Shown here: in pieces, positions 43,896 to 53,187 of the stretch
Layout of the letters: each line of letters begins with the position of its first letter
Position numbering within the stretch: position 1 is the first letter of the stretch
Assembly: GCF_002160135.1 (NCBI RefSeq)
Contig: NZ_NFJZ01000004.1
Span: 62,001-126,000 of the forward strand
Origin: Lachnoclostridium sp. An196
Lineage (GTDB): Bacteria; Bacillota; Clostridia; Lachnospirales; Lachnospiraceae
Direction: 5' to 3'
DNA: 64,000 nt
Position numbers and translations under genes: made by a program
Notes under the pieces: generated by a model
Seen by the model: only the letters and a program-made list of their open reading frames with translations
Told to the model about the DNA's origin: nothing
Databases searched by the model: none

Positions 43896-46196
43896 ATGAC
43901 GACGGAAGCACGGGCAAAAGAAGTGGCGGAGGACGACAGAAGCGTCCGGAAGATGGAAGATTTCACCAGTCCCGATGAACTCTATCAGGAGCTGATCCGG
44001 AGTGTACTGAAATACCATCCATCCACAGATATTTCCATGATAGAGAAAGCGTATCAGGTGGCCAGCAAGGCCCATGAGGGACAGGTGCGCAAATCGGGTG
44101 AACCTTATATCATTCACCCTATTTGTGTTGCCATTATTCTTGCGGACCTGGAGCTGGATAAGGAAAGTATTGTGGCAGGGCTGCTGCACGATGTGGTGGA
44201 AGATACTCCCATGACGACGGAGGATCTGGCGAAACTGTTCGGGGACGAGGTGGCTCTTCTGGTAGACGGAGTTACCAAACTGGGTCAGCTCAGTTATTCT
44301 GCAGATAAGGTAGATGAGCAGGCGGAGAACCTCCGGAAGATGTTTCTTGCCATGGCCAAAGATATCCGTGTGATCCTGATCAAGCTGGCGGACCGGCTTC
44401 ACAACATGCGTACGCTGAAATATATGAAGCCGGAGAAACAGAAGGAAAAAGCCAGAGAGACCATGGACATCTACGCGCCGATCGCCCAGCGTCTGGGTAT
44501 TTCCAAGGTAAAGATCGAGCTGGATGACCTGGCGCTCAAATATCTGGAGCCGGAGGTCTACTATGATCTGGTGGCGCAGATCGCGGATAAGAAGAGCGTC
44601 CGCGAGAAATTTGTCCGGGAGATCGTGGCGGAAGTAAAGCGGCATATGGAAAACGCCAACATCGAAGCGGACGTACAGGGACGTGTCAAACATTTCTTCA
44701 GTATTTACAAGAAGATGGTGAACCAGGACAAGACGTTGGACCAGATCTATGATCTGTTCGCCGTGCGGATTCTGGTGGATTCCGTGAAGGATTGTTATGC
44801 GGCCCTCGGAGTGATCCATGAGATGTATAAGCCGATCCCCGGACGTTTCAAAGACTATATCGCCATGCCGAAGCCGAATATGTACCAGTCGCTTCATACG
44901 ACGGTGATCGGTCCGAAAGGACAGCCTTTTGAGATCCAGATCCGGACTTATGAGATGCACAGGACGGCGGAATATGGTATTGCGGCACACTGGAAATATA
45001 AAGAGACAGGGGGAAGCACCCAGCAGAATATTGAAGGAAAAGACAGCGCCGAAGCCAAGCTGACCTGGCTGCGTCAGATCCTGGAATGGCAGAGAGACGA
45101 GACGGACAACAGGGAGTTCATGAGTCTTTTGAAGAGCGACCTGGATCTGTTTTCGGAGAGCGTATACTGCTTTACTCCCGGAGGCGATGTAAAGACGCTG
45201 CCTAACGGTTCCAATCCTATTGATTTTGCATACAGTATCCACAGCGCAGTGGGCAACAAGATGATCGGAGCCAGGGTCAACGGAAAGCTGGTGCCTATTG
45301 ATTATGTGATCAAAAACGGGGACCGGATCGAGATCATTACATCCCAGAATTCCAAAGGCCCCAGCCGCGACTGGCTGAATATTGTCAAGAGCACACAGGC
45401 TAAAAATAAGATCAATCAATGGTTTAAGACAGAATTTAAAGAAGATAATATTATAAAAGGCAAGGACATGATCGCGCAGTACTGCAAAATGAAAGGAATC
45501 GTGCTGACGCAGATCATGAAGCCGGAGTATCAGGAAAGCGTCCTGCGCAAATACGGATTCCGGGACTGGGATTCCGTCCTGGCGGCGGTGGGCCATGGAG
45601 GCCTGAAAGAAGGCCAGGTGGTCAACAAGATGGTGGAGGAGTCCGAGAAAGCAAAGAAAAAAAATGTCACGGACGCCAAAATCATGGAGAGTGTCGGCGA
45701 CGCAAAGGAGCAGAAGATCCGGATCGCCAAAGCCGGAAAAGGGATTGTCGTCAAGGGGATCGACGATGTGGCGGTTCGTTTCTCTAAATGCTGCAATCCG
45801 GTGCCCGGGGACGAGATCGTGGGGTTCGTCACCAGAGGGCGCGGCGTGACGATTCACCGCACGGACTGTGTAAACGTACTCCATCTGGCGGAATCAGAAC
45901 GGGAGCGGCTGATCGACGCGGAATGGCAGAGTGGCGCGCAGACATCGGCGGGAGAGAAATATACCACAGAGATCAAGATTTATGGAAATAACCGCACAGG
46001 CCTTCTGGTGGACATTTCAAAGATTCTGACGGAACGCGGCATCGACGTGACATCCATGAATGTGCGTACCAGCAAACAGGGTACGGCAACGATTACCATG
46101 AGTTTTGATATTTCCAGTGTGGATGAACTGAACAGGATCATCGACCGCCTGCGCCAGGTGGAAAGCGTACTGGATATCGAGAGGTCTGCAAGTTAG
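43896..46196 (+). CDS. relA: Bifunctional (p)ppGpp synthetase/hydrolase
   Basis: Makes and degrades the stringent-response alarmone. Domains in order: HD hydrolase (LLHDVVEDT, with HPICVA), synthetase (YDLFAVRILV, QSLHTTVIGP), TGS (about 415-475) and C-terminal ACT (EIKIYGNNRTGLLVDIS). An intact HD motif supports hydrolase activity. Length 766 is within the Rel family norm. Confidence 0.97.
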   Translation: MTTEARAKEVAEDDRSVRKMEDFTSPDELYQELIRSVLKYHPSTDISMIEKAYQVASKAHEGQVRKSGEPYIIHPICVAIILADLELDKESIVAGLLHDVVEDTPMTTEDLAKLFGDEVALLVDGVTKLGQLSYSADKVDEQAENLRKMFLAMAKDIRVILIKLADRLHNMRTLKYMKPEKQKEKARETMDIYAPIAQRLGISKVKIELDDLALKYLEPEVYYDLVAQIADKKSVREKFVREIVAEVKRHMENANIEADVQGRVKHFFSIYKKMVNQDKTLDQIYDLFAVRILVDSVKDCYAALGVIHEMYKPIPGRFKDYIAMPKPNMYQSLHTTVIGPKGQPFEIQIRTYEMHRTAEYGIAAHWKYKETGGSTQQNIEGKDSAEAKLTWLRQILEWQRDETDNREFMSLLKSDLDLFSESVYCFTPGGDVKTLPNGSNPIDFAYSIHSAVGNKMIGARVNGKLVPIDYVIKNGDRIEIITSQNSKGPSRDWLNIVKSTQAKNKINQWFKTEFKEDNIIKGKDMIAQYCKMKGIVLTQIMKPEYQESVLRKYGFRDWDSVLAAVGHGGLKEGQVVNKMVEESEKAKKKNVTDAKIMESVGDAKEQKIRIAKAGKGIVVKGIDDVAVRFSKCCNPVPGDEIVGFVTRGRGVTIHRTDCVNVLHLAESERERLIDAEWQSGAQTSAGEKYTTEIKIYGNNRTGLLVDISKILTERGIDVTSMNVRTSKQGTATITMSFDISSVDELNRIIDRLRQVESVLDIERSAS

Positions 46197-46205
46197 GAGA
46201 GAACG

Positions 46206-46841
46206 ATGGCAAGATTAAGTGTTTCTTCCATAACAGTGGGGGAACTGGCGGCGAACTGCTGGTTCCTGACGAATGAAGAGACGAAGGAGACATTGGTCTT
46301 TGACCCCGGAGATGAAGCGGATCGGATCGGGGTATATACGGAAAAGATGGGATGGACTGTGAAAGCGCTGATCCTTACTCATGGACATCTGGATCATATG
46401 GGAGCGGCGGAAGAACTGAAAAAACAGACGGGAGCGCCTGTTTATGCCATGAGAGCAGAGGAACCGCTGCTTCGGGATGCCAAAAAAAACCTGTCAGCTT
46501 TTATTGCCCATAAGGTGGTGACCGTGAAGGCTGACCGGCTGCTGGAAGACGGGGAGGAGCTGGAGATCGCCGGTGTCTGCCTGAAGGCATATCTGACGCC
46601 TGGACATACGCCGGGAGGCGGCTCGTTCTATTGTCAGGAAGCGGGGTGCGTATTCACCGGAGATACGCTGTTCTGCGGCTCTGTAGGGCGGAGCGATTTC
46701 CCGGGAGGAAGCATGTCCGCGCTGGTACAGTCGGTAAAAGAAAAGCTGTTTCTTCTTCCCGACGAAACAAGGGTATATCCGGGGCATGGTCAGGAAACCA
46801 CGATCCGGTATGAAAAGCAGTATAATCCGTTTGTGAGATAA
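46206..46841 (+). CDS. Metallo-beta-lactamase-fold hydrolase (YcbL/GloB-like)
   Basis: A 211-residue hydrolase of the glyoxalase II-like group. Metal ligands are seen in THGHLDHMG, TPGHTPGG and FTGDTLF, and C-terminal YPGHGQETT. The precise thioester substrate is unknown. It lies 9 bp after relA, the usual Firmicute place. Confidence 0.92.
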   Translation: MARLSVSSITVGELAANCWFLTNEETKETLVFDPGDEADRIGVYTEKMGWTVKALILTHGHLDHMGAAEELKKQTGAPVYAMRAEEPLLRDAKKNLSAFIAHKVVTVKADRLLEDGEELEIAGVCLKAYLTPGHTPGGGSFYCQEAGCVFTGDTLFCGSVGRSDFPGGSMSALVQSVKEKLFLLPDETRVYPGHGQETTIRYEKQYNPFVR

Positions 46842-46926
46842 AGCGGCGGCACGCGGCATGAGGAATTTTGCATGCCGCGTCTTGTGTGTCCGGCAAAAAA
46901 CGCCGGACAGGGCTTAAAGGAGACAT

Positions 46927-48423
46927 ATGATAGAAGTTATTGTAAACAGACCCAGTTTTGAATATGATATTCACTCCCTGGTGAAAGCGTTTTTTCCCAG
47001 AGAAGATGTATCCGTGCGGGTACAGGAGGCCTTCACAGAGGAGACAAAGCTCCGCATCAGCCTGCATTTTACGGATGATAAAATCTATATCGCGCTTCTG
47101 GAGCAGGGAGAGGAAAAACAGTCCGGCTCCGATGAGATCTGCTACGGGGACCGGAAAGAGACCAAGGACCGTATGAAGAGGCTGTTATACCGGATCCTGC
47201 AGGCATATACGGGTCAGTCGCTGCCCTGGGGGACTTTGACAGGGATCCGCCCTACGCGGCTTGCCATGCTGATGCTGGAGGAAGGCATGAGCAATGTGGA
47301 AGCGGCACAGAATATGCGGGAGAAGTATTTTGCCAGCAAGGAAAAGGCGGTCTTGAGCGTCATGATTGCCAACCGGGAGCGGTATGTGCTGAGGGATATT
47401 GATTATCAGCATGGATACAGCCTGTATGTGGGCATCCCGTTCTGCCCGAGCACCTGCCTGTACTGTTCTTTTACGTCCTATCCCCTTTCCAAATGGGAAA
47501 AGCGGATGGATGAATATATGGACGCGCTGTGCAAGGAGCTGGATTATCTGGCGCGCCGGTTCCGGAAGAAGAAACTGAATACGGTCTATATCGGCGGAGG
47601 GACGCCTACGACCCTGAGCCCGGAGAGAATGGACCGGCTGCTTGCCAAGATTCAGGGGAGTTTCGACACCTCATATCTGCAGGAGTTTACCGTAGAGGCA
47701 GGCCGCCCGGACAGTATCACCAGAGAGAAACTTCAGGTTCTGCTGGATCATCATATTGACCGTATCTCTATTAATCCGCAGACCATGAACGACGAAACGC
47801 TGAAGGTGATCGGGCGGCACCATACGGTGCAGCAGGTGAAAGACGCGTTTCATCTGGCGCGGGAAATGGGATTCCATCATATTAATATGGACCTGATCGT
47901 GGGACTGCCCGGAGAAGGGTATGAAGATGTGGCCCATACGATGGAAGAGATCCGTGCATTGGATCCGGACAGTGTGACAGTTCATTCCCTGGCCATCAAA
48001 CGGGCGGCCAGGCTGAATCTTTTCAAGGAAAAATATGAAGAGATGGGCATGGAGAACAACATGCAGATCATGGATCTGACGGCCAGATGCTGTGCGGAGA
48101 TGGGATTATCCCCGTATTACCTGTACCGTCAGAAAAATATGGCCGGGAATTTTGAAAATGTGGGCTATGCAAAGGTTGACAAAGCCGGGATTTACAATAT
48201 ACTGATTATGGAAGAAAAACAGACGATTCTGGCGGCCGGCGCGGGGGCTATGACGAAATTCGTGTCGCCCGGCCGGCCGGGGGACTTTGGCGGCGTAAAG
48301 ATTGAGCGCGTGGAGAACGTCAAGGATGTGGGGCAGTATATCAGCCGCATCGACGAGATGATCGAGCGCAAGGAACGCTTCTTTACGGAGCATATGGGGC
48401 CCGAAAGCGCGGATGCAGTCTGA
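46927..48423 (+). CDS. hemZ: HemZ-type coproporphyrinogen dehydrogenase (radical SAM)
   Basis: A 498-residue radical-SAM protein of the HemZ family. The cluster motif is CPSTCLYC near residue 177, followed by YIGGGTPTTL; a long N-terminal extension (about 165 residues) is typical of HemZ. No other haem-synthesis gene is in the window, so the true role is uncertain in an anaerobe. AAAGGAG lies just before the ATG. Confidence 0.92.
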   Translation: MIEVIVNRPSFEYDIHSLVKAFFPREDVSVRVQEAFTEETKLRISLHFTDDKIYIALLEQGEEKQSGSDEICYGDRKETKDRMKRLLYRILQAYTGQSLPWGTLTGIRPTRLAMLMLEEGMSNVEAAQNMREKYFASKEKAVLSVMIANRERYVLRDIDYQHGYSLYVGIPFCPSTCLYCSFTSYPLSKWEKRMDEYMDALCKELDYLARRFRKKKLNTVYIGGGTPTTLSPERMDRLLAKIQGSFDTSYLQEFTVEAGRPDSITREKLQVLLDHHIDRISINPQTMNDETLKVIGRHHTVQQVKDAFHLAREMGFHHINMDLIVGLPGEGYEDVAHTMEEIRALDPDSVTVHSLAIKRAARLNLFKEKYEEMGMENNMQIMDLTARCCAEMGLSPYYLYRQKNMAGNFENVGYAKVDKAGIYNILIMEEKQTILAAGAGAMTKFVSPGRPGDFGGVKIERVENVKDVGQYISRIDEMIERKERFFTEHMGPESADAV

Positions 48424-48449
48424 CAGAATAAAAGAAAGAGAGAGAATCT

Positions 48450-49700
48450 ATGACATTGAAGAAAAAGCCGGTGACCGGCATGAAAGATATCCTTCCTGCA
48501 GAGATGCAGCTGAGGGATTATGTGACCGGGCTGATCAAAGAGACGTATAAGAGTTTTGGTTTTTCTCCGATTGAAACACCCTGCGTGGAGCATATTGAGA
48601 ACCTGTGCAGCAAACAGGGCGGAGACAATGAGAAACTGATCTTCAAGATCATGAAGCGGGGAGAGAAGCTGAATCTTGAGCAGGCGAAAGAAGAGGCTGA
48701 TCTGACCGACAGCGGGCTTCGCTACGATCTGACGGTTCCGCTGTCCAGATTTTACGCGAACAATGCAAATGATCTGCCGGCTCCGTTCAAGGCGCTGCAG
48801 ATCGGCAGCGTATGGCGCGCGGACCGTCCTCAGAGAGGGCGTTTCCGTCAGTTTGTCCAGTGCGATATCGATATTCTGGGAGAGGCAAGCTGTCTGGCAG
48901 AGATCGAGCTGATCCTTGCCACCACCACGCTGCTGGGAAAACTGAATTTCAAAGATTTCAAGGTGCGGATCAATGAGCGCCGGATCCTGAAAGCGATGGC
49001 GGCATACAGCGGATTTACAGAAGACCAGTATGACCAGGTCTTCATTATCCTGGATAAAATGGACAAGATCGGCTGGGATGGCGTGAAGGCGGAGCTTCTG
49101 GAGGCAGGATATCCGGAGAAGAATGTGGAAACCTACGTATCCATGTTCGGGGAGATGGAGAATGCAAAAGACAGCCTGGTATATCTGGAAGAAAAACTTT
49201 CCGGAGTTCTGGAAGACGGCGTGATTGATAATCTGCGCATGATCCGGGAAAGTGTGGAAGCGACGGCGGCCGCACAGTTCCGGCTGATATTTGATCCTAC
49301 GCTGGTCCGCGGCATGTCCTATTATACCGGAACGATTTTTGAGATCGAGATGGCAGAGTTTGGAAGCTCTGTGGCAGGCGGAGGACGCTATGACAAGATG
49401 ATCGGAAAATTCACCGGAAAGGACACCCCGGCGTGCGGATTCTCCATCGGATTTGAAAGAATCGTTACGATCCTGATGGAGCAGGGATTCCGGATCCCGG
49501 GCGCGGCGGTGAAGAAAGCGTTCCTGGTGGAGAAAAATATGCCCGCGGAGAAATTGTGCGAGGTGCTGAAAGAGGCAAAAGCGGAGAGAGAGACCGGCGC
49601 GCAGGTACTGGTGGCGCTGATGAATAAAAATAAAAAATTCCAGAAAGAGCAGCTGGCAAAGGAAGGATATACCGAGTTCAAGGAATATTTCAACCGTTGA
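48450..49700 (+). CDS. hisS: Histidyl-tRNA synthetase
   Basis: Class II aminoacyl-tRNA synthetase charging tRNA-His. Motif 2 (FRQFVQCDIDILGE), the LVRGMSYYTGTIFE histidine-A box and GGRYDKM are present. Length 416. It directly precedes aspS, a common Firmicute order; no T-box is evident upstream. Confidence 0.97.
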   Translation: MTLKKKPVTGMKDILPAEMQLRDYVTGLIKETYKSFGFSPIETPCVEHIENLCSKQGGDNEKLIFKIMKRGEKLNLEQAKEEADLTDSGLRYDLTVPLSRFYANNANDLPAPFKALQIGSVWRADRPQRGRFRQFVQCDIDILGEASCLAEIELILATTTLLGKLNFKDFKVRINERRILKAMAAYSGFTEDQYDQVFIILDKMDKIGWDGVKAELLEAGYPEKNVETYVSMFGEMENAKDSLVYLEEKLSGVLEDGVIDNLRMIRESVEATAAAQFRLIFDPTLVRGMSYYTGTIFEIEMAEFGSSVAGGGRYDKMIGKFTGKDTPACGFSIGFERIVTILMEQGFRIPGAAVKKAFLVEKNMPAEKLCEVLKEAKAERETGAQVLVALMNKNKKFQKEQLAKEGYTEFKEYFNR

Positions 49701-49720
49701 CCGGCAGGAGGAGTGAGTTT

Positions 49721-51529
49721 ATGGCAGAATCAATGAAAGGGCTTCACAGGAGCCATAGATGTACAGAAGTAAGCACCGCCAATATCGGCGAAACCGTCAC
49801 CGTCATGGGATGGGTGCAGAAGAGCAGAAACAAAGGCGGCATTATCTTTGTGGATTTAAGAGACCGTTCCGGCCTTCTGCAGCTGATCTTTGAGGAGGCG
49901 GACTGCGGGGCGGAGAATTTCGCAAAGGCGGAGAAATTAAGAAGTGAATTTGTCATTGCAGCCGTGGGCAAAGTGGAAGCCCGTTCCGGCGCGGTGAATG
50001 AGAATCTGGCTACCGGAGCCATCGAGATCCGCGTGAAGGAACTCCGGATTCTTTCCGAGGCGCAGACGCCGCCCTTCCCGGTGGAGGCCGACTCCAAGAC
50101 CAAGGAAGAGATCCGCCTGAAGTACCGTTTCCTGGATCTCAGGAGACCTGATATTCAGAACAAGCTGATGCTCAGAAGCCAGGTGGCAGCGAAGGTGCGT
50201 TCCGTGCTCACGGAAGAGGGATTCCTGGAGATCGAGACTCCGATCCTGATCAAGAGCACGCCGGAGGGAGCCAGAGACTATCTGGTGCCCAGCCGCGTAC
50301 ATCAGGGCAAGTTCTATGCTCTTCCCCAGTCTCCGCAGCTGTTCAAGCAGCTGCTGATGTGCTCCGGTTATGACCGCTATTATCAGATCGCAAAATGTTT
50401 CCGCGATGAGGATCTGCGCGCGGATCGCCAGCCGGAGTTCACCCAGATCGATATGGAGATGTCTTTTGTGGATGTGGACGATGTGATCGCAGTCAATGAG
50501 AAGCTGATCGCGAAGGTATTCAAAGACGCCATCGGCGTGGATGTGCCGCTGCCGATCCCGCGTATGACCTGGCAGGAAGCCATGGACCGTTTCGGTTCCG
50601 ATAAGCCGGATACCCGTTTCGGCATGGAGCTGAAGGATGTATCGGAGATTGTGAAAGACTGCGGTTTCGGCGTGTTTACCGGCGCGTTGGAAAATGGCGG
50701 AAGCGTGCGCGGTATCAATGCCGAGGGACAGGGACATATGCCCCGGAAAAAGATCGATGCCCTGGTAGAGTTTGCCAAAGGCTTCGGTGCCAAGGGACTG
50801 GCATACCTGTCTGTGAATGAAGACGGTACCTATAAATCTTCGTTTGCCAAATTTATGACGGAAGAGCAGCTGAAAGCTCTGGTGGACGCCATGGGCGGAA
50901 AGCCGGGAGATCTGCTTCTCTTTGCGGCGGATAAGAATAAAGTGGTATGGGATGTGCTGGGCAATCTCCGTCTGGAACTGGCGAGAAATCTGGGCCTGCT
51001 GGACAAAAACCAGTTTAACTTCCTCTGGGTAACGGAATTCCCGCTTCTGGAGTGGTCGGAGGAGCAGAACCGTTTCGTGGCCATGCATCATCCATTTACC
51101 ATGCCTATGGATGAGGACCTGGATAAGATTGATACAGATCCGGGCGCAGTCCGTGCGAAAGCCTACGATATCGTGCTCAACGGTACGGAGCTGGGCGGCG
51201 GAAGTGTGCGTATCCATCAGGCGGATATCCAGGAAAAGATGTTCGAGGTGCTGGGCTTCACGAAAGAGCAGGCGCAGGAACGTTTCGGGTTCCTTCTGGA
51301 TGCTTTCAAATACGGTGTGCCGCCTCACGCAGGGCTGGCATACGGCTTTGACCGTCTGATGATGCTGATGACCGGTGCGGACAGCATCCGTGAGGTAATC
51401 GCATTCCCGAAGGTAAAGGATGCTTCGGACCTGATGACCAACGCTCCCGATGTGGTAGATCCGGTACAGCTGGAAGAACTGGGGATCGCTGTGGTGAAGA
51501 CAGAAGAAGAGACAACAGAAGAAGCGTAA
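49721..51529 (+). CDS. aspS: Aspartyl-tRNA synthetase
   Basis: Class II synthetase for tRNA-Asp. The N-terminal OB-fold anticodon domain (about 1-130, GWVQKSRNKGG), catalytic core (FRDEDLRADRQPEFTQID), bacterial GAD insertion and motif 3 (GLAYGFDRLMMLM) are all present. The ATG at 49721 has CAGGAGGAG upstream; reading from 49697 would overlap hisS. Length 602. Confidence 0.97.
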   Translation: MAESMKGLHRSHRCTEVSTANIGETVTVMGWVQKSRNKGGIIFVDLRDRSGLLQLIFEEADCGAENFAKAEKLRSEFVIAAVGKVEARSGAVNENLATGAIEIRVKELRILSEAQTPPFPVEADSKTKEEIRLKYRFLDLRRPDIQNKLMLRSQVAAKVRSVLTEEGFLEIETPILIKSTPEGARDYLVPSRVHQGKFYALPQSPQLFKQLLMCSGYDRYYQIAKCFRDEDLRADRQPEFTQIDMEMSFVDVDDVIAVNEKLIAKVFKDAIGVDVPLPIPRMTWQEAMDRFGSDKPDTRFGMELKDVSEIVKDCGFGVFTGALENGGSVRGINAEGQGHMPRKKIDALVEFAKGFGAKGLAYLSVNEDGTYKSSFAKFMTEEQLKALVDAMGGKPGDLLLFAADKNKVVWDVLGNLRLELARNLGLLDKNQFNFLWVTEFPLLEWSEEQNRFVAMHHPFTMPMDEDLDKIDTDPGAVRAKAYDIVLNGTELGGGSVRIHQADIQEKMFEVLGFTKEQAQERFGFLLDAFKYGVPPHAGLAYGFDRLMMLMTGADSIREVIAFPKVKDASDLMTNAPDVVDPVQLEELGIAVVKTEEETTEEA

Positions 51530-51540
51530 GCAGAATGAAG

Positions 51541-51567
51541 AGGGCTGCCTTTGCGGGCGGCCCTTTC
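51541..51567 (+). terminator. Intrinsic terminator after aspS
   Basis: AGGGCTGCC (51541-51549) pairs with GGCGGCCCT (51556-51564, one G-T), then TTT. Confidence 0.75.
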
Positions 51568-51615
51568 ATGTGGTGGAAAGAGATTTTTGGAAAACAGATT
51601 TTGCTGCCGGGGGCC

Positions 51616-51644
51616 TTGCATGTGCCTGGATGACATGCTATAAT
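51616..51644 (+). promoter_or_regulatory. Promoter of the Rpn-type nuclease gene
   Basis: TTGCAT (51616-51621), 17 bp, perfect TATAAT (51639-51644). A leader of about 150 nt to the start codon remains unexplained. Confidence 0.65.
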
Positions 51645-51802
51645 CCCTTCGTCAGATTATTTCGGAAACGTTCCGGCGGGTTCCCGCCAATATTTCCCGG
51701 ATTAAAAAAGAAAATAAAATTGCAGAAAGTGGACAGATATCTACCAGCATGTCCTGCCGTCTGCGGCGCCTTTTTGTCCACGGATGCGGAAAAGGAGGAG
51801 AA

Positions 51803-53014
51803 TTGAAACAAAACGAAACAATGAATACGCGGGGGGACTGGAAGCCTTTCTCCATGTCCAGAGAGGATGCATTGGAAGAGGTGGTGAGGGATCCCAAACT
51901 GAGGATCCCGTTCTGGAAACTCAACCAGGAGTGCCGGGAGCGCTTCCTGGAATTTCTCCAGGGTACGAAAACCCTTCCGGTCACTTATGATCCGTTCTTT
52001 AAAGCGGTCTTTCACCCGGACGTCCATCCGGAACGCCTGTCCTCGTTCATCTCCAGCTTACTGGGAATTCAGGTGAAAGTCAAAGCCATCCTGCCCTCGG
52101 AAGACCGTCTGTCAGACGGGGACTCCCTCCTGATCATGGATGTGCTGGTGGAACTGGAGGACGGAAGCCTTACAAACGTGGAAATACAGAAAGTACCTTA
52201 TGCATTTCCGGAGGGACGTATGTCTTGCTATTCTTCAGACCTGGTCATGCGCCAGTATGCCAGGGTGAGGGGAGAACGGGGAAAGCAGTTTATTTACCGG
52301 GATATGAAGAAAGTTTACACCATCATTATTTTTGAAAAAAGTACGCAGGTCTTTCATCAGATTCCGCAGTCCTATATCCACCGCGGAAAGACGAAATTCG
52401 ATACAGGTCTGGAACTTTCCCTTCTTCAGGAATATTGCCTGGTATGCCTTGACGTGTTCCGGGAATTCCCTTATGCTAAAGATAAGAACGAACAGACGGC
52501 GTGGCTGAGTTTTCTGCTGACAGAGACAGTGGAAGAGGCGGAGAAGCTGGTAAACGAATATCCGTGGCTGGAGGAGATTTACCGGGAGCTGGCCATGCTG
52601 CGTCGGAAGCCGGAGGAGGTATTGGGGATGTTTTCAGACGCGTTGAAGATCATGGATCAGAATACAGTGAAGTATATGATTGACGAACAGCAGCAGGTTA
52701 TGGACGAGCAGCGGCAGATTCTGGATGAGCAGCGACAGATTCTGGATGAGCAGCGACAGAAAATGGATGAGCAGCAACAGAAAATGGATGAGCAACGGCA
52801 GATTTTGGACGAGCAGCGACAGAAAATGAACGAGCAGCAACAGGAACTGGGGGAAAAACAAAAAATCATTGACGAGCAGCAGGAAGCATTATCAAAGAAG
52901 GAACAGGAATATAAGATTTTAATGAGAGAAAAGAGTGAGAATGATCAAAAACTGGAAAAATTGGAAGAGAGAGTCCGTGAATTGGAAGAACTGCTGAAGA
53001 AGCAGCAGAGATAG
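51803..53014 (+). CDS. Rpn/PD-(D/E)XK nuclease-family protein with heptad-repeat tail
   Basis: A protein of about 403 residues. The N-terminal PD-(D/E)XK region (about 45-270) has TYDPFFKAVF, LLIMDVLVELED and TNVEIQKV, matching Rpn (recombination-promoting nuclease) and 'nuclease family transposase' proteins. The C-terminal third is a coiled coil built from seven-residue units like MDEQRQI and LDEQRQK, repeated about nine times (52680-52880), encoded by 21-bp repeats. The TTG at 51803 follows AAAGGAGGAG; an ATG at 51821 lacks a close ribosome site. Mobility is unproven. Confidence 0.82.
   Translation: MKQNETMNTRGDWKPFSMSREDALEEVVRDPKLRIPFWKLNQECRERFLEFLQGTKTLPVTYDPFFKAVFHPDVHPERLSSFISSLLGIQVKVKAILPSEDRLSDGDSLLIMDVLVELEDGSLTNVEIQKVPYAFPEGRMSCYSSDLVMRQYARVRGERGKQFIYRDMKKVYTIIIFEKSTQVFHQIPQSYIHRGKTKFDTGLELSLLQEYCLVCLDVFREFPYAKDKNEQTAWLSFLLTETVEEAEKLVNEYPWLEEIYRELAMLRRKPEEVLGMFSDALKIMDQNTVKYMIDEQQQVMDEQRQILDEQRQILDEQRQKMDEQQQKMDEQRQILDEQRQKMNEQQQELGEKQKIIDEQQEALSKKEQEYKILMREKSENDQKLEKLEERVRELEELLKKQQR
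52681..52880 (+). repeat. 21-bp tandem repeats coding a heptad coiled coil
   Basis: About nine 21-bp units with a core like GAGCAGCGACAGATTCTGGA, each coding seven residues of a DEQRQ heptad. Confidence 0.85.
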
Positions 53015-53026
53015 ACGGATATATTT

Positions 53027-53069
53027 AAGAACGCATTTGTTTCGAGAGGAGCAGACGCGTTCTTTTTTT
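53027..53069 (+). terminator. Intrinsic terminator after the Rpn gene
   Basis: AAGAACGC (53027-53034) pairs with GCGTTCTT (53057-53064), then seven T in total. The loop is 22 nt. Confidence 0.75.
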
Positions 53070-53084
53070 CTGAAAAATAAAATT

Positions 53085-53128
53085 CTTAAGATAACTTAAG
53101 AAACATTTTTAAAGGAATATGATATACT
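53085..53128 (+). promoter_or_regulatory. Candidate OmpR-type operator and promoter for ABC operon
   Basis: TTAAG-N5-TTAAG direct repeats (53086-53100, in CTTAAGATAACTTAAG) with 10-bp period, typical of OmpR-family response regulators, lie 22 bp upstream of a TATACT -10 box (53123-53128). A matching -35 is weak, as expected for an activated promoter. The regulator is unknown. Confidence 0.45.
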
Positions 53129-53187
53129 GTTCTCATAAGTATGTGTATTTTCAGGCGCAAAACAGATAAAAAACAGGGAGGACTTTG

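Noticed and set aside
43890-45884. A long minus-strand open frame opposite relA/spoT
   Set aside because: Antisense shadow of a well-supported housekeeping gene; the translated text is of low coding quality and has no ribosome site.
48424-48449. T-box leader before hisS-aspS
   Set aside because: Only 26 bp separate hemZ and hisS; there is no space for a T-box.
49937-51328. A long minus-strand open frame opposite aspS
   Set aside because: It lies wholly within the intact aspS coding region and has no family resemblance.
51803-53014. A complete transposon around the Rpn-type gene
   Set aside because: No terminal inverted repeats or target duplication were seen; the gene has its own promoter and terminator.
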